From Chondrus crispus (taxonomy: Eukaryota > Rhodophyta > Florideophyceae > Gigartinales > Gigartinaceae): a stretch of 64,000 nt of DNA. Under the pieces are notes generated by a model. The model saw nothing but the letters and a program-made list of their open reading frames with translations, was not told the origin of the DNA and searched no databases. Below, piece after piece: positions 9,454 to 18,100 of the stretch. The stretch is from contig NW_005179160.1 of the NCBI RefSeq assembly GCF_000350225.1, positions 65,460 through 129,459 of the forward strand, written 5' to 3'. The position numbers and the translations under genes are program-made. The stretch's first letter is position 1, and each line of letters opens with the position of its first letter.

Positions 9454-10449
9454 ATGAGCCAGTTTGACTTCTTATCCGTCATACAGACGATATCGGTTGC
9501 ATCCACACAGATCCTCCCTCCGTTGCTGTCATCGCCGTCATTAGCTGACATCGCAGATACAGCCATCGCGCTCAACCCGATCGTAACATCATTCTGGCTT
9601 ACCCATATCCTCATCTTTTTGCAAATTGTCCTTTCCATCTTTTCGAGATCCTACGCCTGGAATGACCGCTTCTGGCCGTTTATACCACCAATTCTCTCCC
9701 TCGTCTTCACTCTCCACGCTCCGATTAGCTCTGATCGACGCACAGATTCACGTGTTGATCCACGCCTATCCCTAATGTGCGGCCTTCTCATTATCTGGAG
9801 CAGCCGACTCACGGCAAATGCCATGCGTAGGGGCTACTACTCACCTGGCTTTTTGGATTATCGCTACACTTGGCTACAGGCTAATGTTCTTCGAATCAAG
9901 TTCCTCTTCAACATCGCCTACTGCGTCACCATTTGTGGCTACATGAAAATCATTCTAGCAATGGTCTCCTCGCCCCTATAATACGCATGGGTTTCGCGCG
10001 GACCGACAACACCGCTCTCATGGCTTGATGCACTTGCCGCGGCTGGCATGACGAGCTGCATCGTCCTGGCCACAGCAGCAGATAATCAACAATGGGCCTT
10101 TCAGTGTCGAAAACAAAGTGGCTTTCTCTGTCCTCTGAGGACCGCAAAAAGAAAGGCATGCCGGCTGGCTTTCCCGAGGCGCAGGATGGTTTTCGGCAGA
10201 CGGGACTCTTCGCATGGTCACGTCACCCCAACTACTTTGGTGAAATTACCGGCTGGTGGTTCTTCTATCTTTTCTCGGTGGCCGCCAGCACACGCATTCT
10301 CAACTGGACGATCAAGGGGGCCTGTGGTGTATACTATCCTTTTCAAAATCACGACCCCACTCGCAGAGTACATCTCGTCTGAAAAATATCCCGCATACCG
10401 TGATTACCAAAACCGTGTTTCAAGGCTCATCATTATTGAGCAGGGCTGA
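9454..10449 (+). pseudogene. Steroid 5-alpha-reductase-like (DUF1295) membrane enzyme, broken
   Basis: From ATG 9454 (MSQFDFLSVIQ) the frame shows the DUF1295 pattern: YAWNDRFWPFIPP, then IIWSSRLTANAMRRGYYSPGFLDYRY, with several membrane helices. A TAA at 9979-9981 interrupts it, but the same frame continues (WLDALAAAG, ATAADNQQWAF). A shift then gives the conserved end GLFAWSRHPNYFGEITGWWFFYLF, and a second shift near 10330 restores the first frame for EKYPAYRDYQNRVSRLI. One stop and two frameshifts over 330 codons mark a pseudogene or several sequence errors. The family reduces double bonds with NADPH in steroid or lipid metabolism. The open frame before 9454 reads as untranslated. Confidence 0.75.
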
Positions 10450-10816
10450 TTTTGTTCTGCATCGGTTTCTTTGTTGCGACACCTTTCGTCTAGTTCTTAC
10501 AAGACTTAACGGCGGTACAAAATTACTATGGGCGTTTGGTTGGGCGGCTAGGAAGCACAGGAAGTCCGTGGAAAGGGTGAAGTGCAGGGCGGCAAGGGCG
10601 ATGCAGGCGAGGCAGAACAGGAGGGATGGGGATATGGAGGGCGCGGGGGAGGAGAAATGCAGGCGGAAGGGGGCTTGGACGAGAGAGATGAGGACGACGT
10701 GCGGGGTGCGGACTTCGTGCGGGTGCGAATGGGTGAGGTGCTGGAAGGCGGTGGCGCCGGCAGACAGGGGGCCCTAGTAAACCTAATGCATGCTCATCGG
10801 AGGTACTGCGGAGGCC
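10450..10816. other. Intergenic, purine-rich, nothing recognised
   Basis: The plus strand is rich in G and A (GGCGGAAGGGGGC-like runs, about 10570-10770). Frames here give only low-complexity Gly/Glu/Asp peptides. Confidence 0.4.
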
Positions 10817-11248
10817 CTACGGACCACACGTATGCAGAACGGAGTGTCTCCGGATGGCCACTGGAGTCAGTTTGGCAAAGTTTTCAAAATCGTGACAATA
10901 AGCGTACAGTATCCGGAGCGTTTCCGGAGGACATTTGATAGCAGTTCGCATTGTGTTTAAGGAACGTAGTACCACCGGAGGATACCCGTAGTTCAGCTCA
11001 TTTATATCAACTGCTTGCCTCGAATCGATCAAAACCTGGAGAAAAGCCTCGTCGGCCTCTCTCCAGTTCTTGATCGATGATGACGTCGTTCGATCTCGTG
11101 CATGAGCTCGCCTCACAAAGGGTAGCGCTTGCGCGGCAACCACCACTACCTCCAGCTCACCAGCTCTGCACCTGCTGGAGGAGACCGCGCCTCGCGCTGG
11201 CTCGCGCCGCGCCGCTTTGCGCACAGCCTTGTCCCTGTTCTCGCTCAA
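10817..11248 (-). CDS. Small hypothetical protein, weak support
   Basis: A 143-codon frame with ordinary composition in its second half (KNWREADEAFLQVLIDSRQ, PETLRILYAYCHDFENFAKL). The first half is Arg/Ala-rich. I do not recognise it, and no neighbour explains it. It could be one exon of a gene or chance. Confidence 0.25.
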   Translation of the reverse strand: MSENRDKAVRKAARREPARGAVSSSRCRAGELEVVVVAAQALPFVRRAHARDRTTSSSIKNWREADEAFLQVLIDSRQAVDINELNYGYPPVVLRSLNTMRTAIKCPPETLRILYAYCHDFENFAKLTPVAIRRHSVLHTCGP

Positions 11249-11319
11249 CGCCCGGTATAATCCATGCCGTATAATTCCACATATTACTCGTATGCCCCTT
11301 CAGCCACTACATCAACACC

Positions 11320-11866
11320 CTAATTCACTGCTATTGGCTTCCCGTTAACGCCCTTGTGTAGAATCTCCCAGAAGAAGCCTTCCAACACATCTGGGTTCCG
11401 TGTCCAATCCTCGTTAGCATTCTCCTCAATAAGACGCAGTGCGTCCTTGTTCACGCGCTTGTCATGAACCAGAGCCTTTCGCACACGCTCACTGAACGTC
11501 ATCGCCTTGCTTTCGTATTCTCGCAGTGATATCGGCTCTGGCGAGTCCTGGAATGTAGGATACTCCAATAAACGACCACAATCATCCTGAGCCCACTTAC
11601 GGAAGCTGACGTGATCGCGACTAGGCTTTTTGCTCGTTTCCAAGGGGCGAGGATTTTCCGAAGTGAGGTCAGGTCCTCCAGTAGCCCGTAATCAGACTTT
11701 TGGTCTGCTCTACTGCTGCAGCCCATACTGAAGGCGTTGCGTTGTTGGCTTGCAGCTTAACGTCGAATGCTGTATCCGTCTTAACCACTGCAACCGCAAT
11801 CCCGGACGCCATACTAGAAGTGGAACCTGGGGCAACAGACGTCTCGAGGCGGACCCTGTGGTGCAT
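11320..11866 (-). pseudogene. Degenerate hypothetical coding remnant in two frames
   Basis: Minus-strand 11669-11866 (SSMASGIAVAVVKTDTAF, VWAAAVEQTKSLITGYW) and 11320-11643 (DHVSFRKWAQDDCGRLLEY, RVRKALVHDKRVNKDALRLI) have protein-like composition and could be parts of one protein after a frame change near 11650. Family unknown. Confidence 0.3.
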
Positions 11867-11996
11867 AGCTCTCGAGATTCGCCATGCTGCATACTCCCAG
11901 GATCGCTTTCGCGTGAAAATGAGCGAGGAAGACTATTCGATTCATTCTCTCCACGAGAAAGTCCTTCGCCAGCAGAGGCTGCAACAGCTTTGGAAA

Positions 11997-12657
11997 CTAC
12001 GCGCTCGGTCTCGCTTCCCTTCCCTGCTCCGCGAGCAGCCCCGCCACGTCGCCGTCCCTGACCAGCTTTCGGATGTGCGCCAGCTGCGCGACAGAGCCCG
12101 CCTTCTCCACGGCCGCGCGCACGCCTTCGCGCTGCTCCTGCGACAGACCTCCCACGCCCTTTGCCCCGCCGCTCTCGCGCGCGCCGCCGTTGGCCTTCTC
12201 CCTCGGCACGCCGCCGCCGCTCGCCTGCACGTGCCCAAAATCCAGCAGCTCCAGCTGCGGCAGCTGCTCGGCCACGCGCGCGCGACACCGCGTTGCCGCG
12301 CACTCACAGCCGCCGCAGCCGCCGCAGCTCAACAAGGTTGAAGTCGGCCACCGTCGCGATCCGGTTCCCCGTCAGCACCAGCGTGCGCAGGTTTGGCAGC
12401 GACTGCGCGAGCCGGCCAGTGATCCGCGCGATCCGGCTCCCGCCCAGGGGCATCGTCGTTATACGTGGGAACGGCGAGAACGTGTCCTCCACCGTCGTGA
12501 TCACGTTGTTGGATAGGTCCAGCGTGTCGAACCCGTCGCGCGCCCTCGCTAGGTTCTCGATCGCAGGGATCGACAGGTGCTGTAGTACCAGCGTCCGGTC
12601 CCACACCCATATCAACACCGCCGTAGACTGCTGCACCAGTTCCAAATCCCTCGCCAC
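11997..12657 (-). pseudogene. SNRPA1: U2 snRNP protein A' (U2A') copy, broken
   Basis: Minus-strand reading from 12657 gives VARDLELVQQS, WDRTLVLQHLSIPAIENL and leucine-rich repeats (FDTLDLSNNVITTVEDTF, LPNLRTLVLTGNRIATVADF), the order and spacing of U2A', an LRR protein of the U2 snRNP. A stop in the middle LRR and frame changes near 12300-12335 follow. The tail then shows LPQLELLDFGHVQ and LSQEQREGVRAAVEKAGSVA, matching the U2A' C-terminal cap and helix. The putative start codon is GTG where ATG is expected. Right in front lies an inverted copy of the first 15 coding bases. The copy is dead; its neighbour carries captured HGH1 sequence. Confidence 0.8.
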
Positions 12658-12674
12658 GGGGCGAGGGATTTGGA
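12641..12674. repeat. 15-bp perfect inverted repeat at the 5' end of the U2A' copy
   Basis: TCCAAATCCCTCGCC (12641-12655), loop ACGG, then its exact complement (12660-12674). The left arm is the coding start of the U2A' copy (minus strand); the right arm is an inverted duplicate placed just upstream of it. A fold-back event during copying would produce this. Confidence 0.85.
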
Positions 12675-12930
12675 GTGAGGGGTGGTGGGGGGTGGTGGAG
12701 ATAGAGAGGTGGCTTGCGGGCTGGGGTGCGGACCAGGAGAAAGAGGGATAGCGAGGTGGTGGGGCAGGTAATTTCGGGGAGGTCGTGGCGAGGAAGGGGG
12801 AGTTCATGCAGCCCCAGAACAGATCCACCGTTTTTGCGTAGATTTCGTTTTGTTGGTGGAGATGCATTCCCTTTTTCAAATATCTGAAATGCCAAATTTG
12901 GCTGCGCCAGTCACCGCAATACACGTTTAC

Positions 12931-12972
12931 AAAAAATTTGATGATTTAGGCTGTTGCCCGCTGGAGATGCTC
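12931..12972. mobile_element. Right end of a second PIF/Harbinger-like element
   Basis: The segment ends CGCTGGAGATGCTC directly before TTA (12973-12975). Its inverse, GAGCATCTCCAGCG, resembles the TIR GAGCATCCCCACCGG of the next element, and both share AATTTGATGATTT just inside. The U2A' copy lies immediately inside this end, so it may also have been captured. I did not find the matching left end. Confidence 0.5.
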
Positions 12973-12975
12973 TTA

Positions 12976-14403
12976 GAGCATCCCCACCGGTAGAATCAAA
13001 TACCCAAACAACCAAAATTTGATGATTTGATGTCGATTGAAATCCCCACCGGTGCAACCAAATCATCAAATTTTTGGTGTCGATCTAAAAATCGGAACCA
13101 AATATCAAGAATTTGGTTCGGATAGTCTCTGTTTGATTACCCTTGACAATCCAGTTGTGCACGTTTTATTGGTCGACCGAAACGGCTTCCCACCAAAAAG
13201 TGCATCGATGCGGTATTTGCCTCGAGATTACCAGTGTCTCCCGCAGATCTAGAATGCCGCCCACTACGGCGTGCATGCTCTTCCCCCTTCCATCCCTCCA
13301 GAACGTCGACGGCCCCGCCATCCCTGAGCGCGTCCTTCCCCGCCCGGCTCTTACAAAACAACAACACTTCCTCGACCAACCAGGCGCGAATCTCCGCCAT
13401 CTCCTCCCGTCCCTCCTCCTTTGACCTCCCCAAGCACATTGCGACCGCCGCCGTACCCCCACCAACACATCATGGCACTCGTCCGCCATCGCGCAGTTCC
13501 GCACCCAGCTCGCCCCCGCCAGCCTCTTCTCTGCCTCCCCCGCCTCCAGCAATCTCAGCAACCTCGTCAACAGCTGTCTCTCCGCCTGCCTTCCCTCGAC
13601 CAACAGGACGTCCCTCCCCTCCTGGCTCGCGCACGCATTCGACAGCCGCAGCACATTCGGAATACTCGGTACCCTCTCCACGAGTACGAGTAGCGTGCCC
13701 CTCTCCCGAAACCCGTCTGCGCCCTCCGCTTCGTCCACGCCCGGCGCGAAGCGCGTCAGGTTGGACAGCAGCGCCGCGTGCAGCGCGACGACGTCCGCGT
13801 CCAGGACCACCTGCGCTGCGAGCCGCACCGCGTCCGCGTGCGTCAGAGCCGCCGGCTCCTCGTCCTCCGACTGGTTCACATGCGCAGACAGTGCTAGAGC
13901 AGTGCGATTCGCTGCTCAGCAGCAGCAGCAGCCGCAGAAGAACGTCGCTCGCGGCTGTCGAGCCAATCATCCGCCGCAGCACCGCTGCCGCCGGCGCGTA
14001 TGTTCTCTCCGGGATCGCGCTGCTCGCGGTCGCGTGGGGAGCGCGTGCTGTCCGTGAGCAGGGAGGACAGCGCCGGCAGTGTGTCTTTGTCCACGGTGGA
14101 GGTGAGAGGGAAGGAGTGCAGACAGAGTGGCGAGGGAGAAGGTCGCGGGATGGGTTTCGAGTGAGCGTGCGACTACGACTGAGGGTACGATACGAGGGTG
14201 AGTACGAGTGTGAGTACAAGGATGCGATGGTGAGTACGAGGGCAATGTACTTCATTTGGTTCTCACCGGTGGGGCAGTTCTTTCCGAAGCATCAAACAGC
14301 CAAATAACGAAACAACCAAATTCTAGGGAGCCAATCAAATTACAGAAAAAGTGTGCCAAGTGTTGTTATTTGGTGATTTGATTGCGTACCGGTGGGGATG
14401 CTC
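12976..14403. mobile_element. Nonautonomous PIF/Harbinger element carrying an HGH1 fragment (Pack-type)
   Basis: Perfect 17-bp terminal inverted repeats GAGCATCCCCACCGGTA (12976-12992; inverse at 14387-14403), with looser similarity continuing inwards for about 30 bp. TTA stands on both sides (12973-12975 and 14404-14406), the usual PIF/Harbinger target duplication. Between the ends there is no transposase but about 830 bp of captured, frameshifted HGH1 sequence. This is the layout of a Pack element moved by a transposase in trans. The broken Harbinger transposase at 59388 is of the right family, but its own TIRs were not found. Confidence 0.85.
13268..14094 (-). pseudogene. HGH1: HGH1-like (eEF2 folding factor) fragment inside the Pack element
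   Basis: Minus-strand pieces in three frames follow HGH1 order. 14094 onward: DKDTLPALSSLLTD. About 13790-13480: LHAALLSNLTRFAPGVDEAE, ASQEGRDVLLVEGRQ, and KRLAGASWVRNCAMADECHD (armadillo repeats). 13400-13268: AEIRAWLVEEVLLFCKSRAG and KDALRDGGAVDVLEGWKGEE (the DUF384 end). HGH1 helps fold translation elongation factor 2. Frame changes near 13480 and 13880 make it non-functional. The long plus-strand frame over it is an antisense shadow of GC-rich coding sequence. Confidence 0.75.
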
Positions 14404-14425
14404 TTAGGGTGCAATAAGCATCGCT

Positions 14426-14540
14426 CATCTCAACTTGAGGTGAAATGTGCGCATGTCATCTCAACTTGAGGTGAAATGTGCGCATGTCATCTCAACGTGA
14501 GGTGAAATGTGCGCATGTTATCTCAATTTGAGCTGCAGAT
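14426..14540. repeat. 31-bp tandem repeat with CTCAACTTGAG core, 3.5 units
   Basis: Units start at 14426, 14457, 14488 and (diverged) 14519. Each has the near-palindrome CTCAACTTGAG followed by GTGAAATGTGCGCATGT. The fourth changes to CTCAATTTGAGCT, a form found again in spacers near 24700, 25080, 29830 and 30520. It begins 20 bp to the right of the TTA of the Pack element and may be a left-end feature of the 15-33 kb block. Confidence 0.8.
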
Positions 14541-14622
14541 TCCGCAAATAATCTCGATTTAGCGCAACTTATTTTGCACTCTATTTGACTACTCGGCATA
14601 CTTTTCGAGAGTATGTAGCAAC

Positions 14623-14709
14623 ATTATTGCAATACCTCTCTGGTAGAGAGATATGCAATAATACGATGTTGTAATTGTGAGGGGTAGAGAGTCTCTACCC
14701 CCCACAATT
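14623..14709. repeat. Two adjacent hairpins upstream of the Ulp1-helicase gene
   Basis: 14623-14662 folds as ATTATTGCA..CTCTC / GAGAG..TGCAATAAT around a short loop. 14673-14709 folds as AATTGTGAGGGGTAGAGA / TCTCTACCCCCCACAATT with one mismatch. Both lie about 500 bp before ATG 15181. Paired subterminal hairpins are common in DNA transposons; function here is unknown. Confidence 0.7.
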
Positions 14710-14859
14710 GCAATTATCCGATCTCTCATACTATACTATTGTGACCAAAACATGCTCTTTTCTATCTCGAATGACGTAAGCTCGACAACTAGCACACTCT
14801 GATTCGAAGAGGGGTCGAATCTTATTTTTCCACAAGAGCCCCTTCACAGCCCTTCCCAA

Positions 14860-14874
14860 TACCACTGAGTGGTA
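14860..14874. promoter_or_regulatory. Palindrome TACCACTGAGTGGTA
   Basis: Perfect 7-bp arms around one G, 307 bp before the start of the 1865-residue gene. It belongs to the TACC...GGTA palindrome set seen at 1015, 24840, 24885, 30197 and 62937. Confidence 0.35.
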
Positions 14875-15180
14875 CCTCTACAGAGAGACCCTTCCAGGCC
14901 ATTTTCAATGCCTTCAATAATTTTATTCTGGCCCTGAAAGCAAAATCGGATGATCTCTGAAAACGACACGTGACGTTAAATCCATGCAATGTTTTACCGT
15001 TAAATTTAGATCATCTGCGCTTACGGGCTGCCAAGTTGAAATAATTAGCAGGTTTCGGACCATGACTTCGAATGCTGACTCGTCAAGACATCCTCTTCGA
15101 AAGCCAGATCTCAAATCTTCGAAGGCATTTCAGTTGCACCCGACGTCATAGTCGAGTACCGTCTGCTCTCCGCTCCCAGC

Positions 15181-18100
15181 ATGACTGGGGGCCGCATTAC
15201 GCGTAAAGCAAAGATACCGAAACGAGGGCACGCAAACAATGAAATCAATCTTCATGATGGTCATATCGCCGCCCGAAGTATGCCAGAAGACGACAGCCGT
15301 GCGTGGCAAGACATTCCGTCCGGATCGCTTCCGATTTCGTCGGTCAGAAGTACTTTCACTGACCCGTCACCGATTCAAACTCGCGCGCAACGAAACAAAC
15401 GTCGTCGTATTCAAGCAAAAGGTCCGAAGAGTGCAAGTCAGCCGCACGCTGATGTCTCGTCCAGAAATGAACCCAGAAGAAGGAAAGCGGCGCGAAAGAC
15501 GTTTTCTCCGATAGCATTGGATTCCGAAGATGTACAGGAGCAACTTAGTCCTAAAGGCCCTGGTGGCGAGATTAATCCCTCACACAGAGCAGCAAGAGAA
15601 GAGGTTGTACCCGTCGAAGGAGATGATGAGATTGAATGCGTCCAAGATGAGGATAAAACTGAAGCACTTCAACCATCCCGATTTCGTATGAAAGGCTTGA
15701 ACCAAGTGCGATTGCAGCAACGAAAGCCTTCCGCGGATGACCCCAAAGAGGTCCAGGACGCTTCATCGAAACCGAAACGCGAAACCGAAGCAAAGGCGAC
15801 TGTGACGGAGGATCACGCAGTCTTGATAATTGAAGATGACCAACCTGCGGCAACTGAAGAAGCCTTCCAATACACGACCCTGGTAGGTACAGTTTATTCT
15901 TTGAGTAACGAGGACGTCAATGGGCTGAAGAACCAGCCAATGAGTATGGTGTCGTTCGATGCTTTCCTATGGGTATGTAATGAGGCTATTGCAGCACAGT
16001 ACAACCCGAAATGTCACTCATTAGTCCACGAACTGGAGCTAATGAGCGTGTACATGGCACGGGACCCACGAAGGAGGTCAAGATTCCAGAATCATTTGCA
16101 GCCCCTGAAGTTCTGGAACCATATCTTCCTCAAAGACGTTGTCGTTCTTGTTCCACTCTTCTATGAAAATCATTATTCCCTTTCCGTAATTGAAGGCCTG
16201 TCTTCTGGGTCGCAGTGCTTCAGGCATGGAAGTTGCACATGCCCTCCGCACGACAGGGAAATTTTCATCAGGCACTACGACAGTTTGGGATCCACTTCTC
16301 CGCACAAGGATCACATTGTAATAAGCGCAGTTACAGATTGGCTTTGGGACGGCGCGTCATCAAGGTTGAATTTCAAAATGTCAAACTCCGAGATGTCTCA
16401 GCACTTTAAGCTGGAAAAGGTCAAGGAGTGCGAAGGAGACCAGGACATGTCGCGAAGCCATATGAATTGCTCGACGTTTGTAGCCATGTATTGCCATTTG
16501 GTTCTCTCGGGTTCCAAAATGACATCTGAAGCTAGAAAGCCGAATGAAGCCATCCATGACTTCATTGACACAATGAAGATGAGACTTGCTGTGAAGTGTA
16601 CCAAGAGAAATGATATCCGCCCCCCGGCGCGACTAAGAAATGCCCTGGCTTATTACCGTCTGCCAGTGGAGCAAATCTCGCAGGTAGCGAGCACGGCGGA
16701 CATCTTCCAAGTTGCCAACTGGAAAATAGATGAGTCATTGAGCTACATGTGGTCTGCCGCAACCAAAAGCAAAACCGCAGAGGGCCTGAATATGTTCAGG
16801 CGTCAAGAAAATCGAAAGGCAGAACTCAAGCTGGATTTCAAGAATCGGTTCGCGAACGACGTCAAGAAAGGCCCCAAGCTTGCTGCTGGCATGCATTCGG
16901 GAATATTGCACATTCCAATGGGATCGCTTTGGGCTGCCGCTGAATGCTGTTATAACCTTCCTGGGCAAGATCTAGCAGAAAGGGTCTTCATCACCATGCG
17001 CTGTTATCCCGATTCGGGTGTCCTGGTGCGCACTCCCAACTTCGTACTCAATGTGAATTCCTGTGTGAAACTCGACATCACAAAGAGCAACAAAAGGAAA
17101 GCATCAACACTCCACTCTGAAATGCGAACCTTGCTTGCCATATTTGGCGTGGATGTCAACAGCACTGCTAGAATTACGACCCGTTATACTCCTGAGGCTC
17201 GCATTTTGATGCAGGAAATTTCAGTTCACGTCGTCGGCGTTTGTGAATACATACTTCAATGTCTGGAAAGGGTTACAAGTCTTGGAGAACTTACGCCGCG
17301 CGAGACACGAAGTGAATTGCTTAACAGCATCCTTGGTGTTGGATTGGAGAGTCAAGATCCAATTGAGCACATTCGCGCAGGAAGGTTTCTGAAGAGTGGT
17401 GTTGACCTCCGTACCGGTGAACCTGGGAAGCAGACATATAAGTGTATGAATGAGGCCCTGGAGATGGCACAGAAGGTAATGAAGAAGGCCGGCAAGTCGT
17501 TTTTCGAAGAATGGAGAAGTAGAACGAACTCACAGACCGGGAGGAGGATGCAAGGCAAGATCGGAGAATCTGCTCTTCTGCAATTCCCCAACTCTGTCTT
17601 CAGGGAAATGTACAAAGCACTGTGGACAGAAATGTCAGAGAGGCTGAGCATCGACGCAGGAGAGGATACGAAGAAGGCTCTTCTTAACGCCTTTAACGCT
17701 TCAAACGCCCTCTTCGTCAATGTGCATGGTGACAGGGTTGTACCCACGCCTCGGCTTATTTCTGTCTTTCTGGAGCGTTCAGCAGCACCTCGGGAACCTG
17801 CTCCTCCTCCTGGAACTGCTATTACTGGATCTTCCACTGCAGCTCCACCCATTATTCGAAGCCAGTGCATGACGGATATTCAAGGAACGGGACGCTACGC
17901 AGAAAAACACCAGCTGCGAGAACAACGTTTTTTGGTTTCAATTACAGAATGCTCAACTGAACTTTACTCCTTATCTCAGTATGCCCAAGGCGATATTGAG
18001 GTGTTTGCATCTTGCTTCTTTCGCGTTCTGTACACCACAGTGCAAAACGCTCATTGGATCTCGTCTCGCGGGTGTGGCACGAGTTGCAAGACTATGGCCG

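Noticed and set aside
13234-14307. 357-codon plus-strand frame
   Set aside because: Pro/Ser/Arg-rich antisense of the HGH1 fragment, which shows real homology on the minus strand.
14426-14540. CRISPR-like or telomere-like repeat
   Set aside because: Simple 31-bp head-to-tail units without spacers; not a telomere motif.
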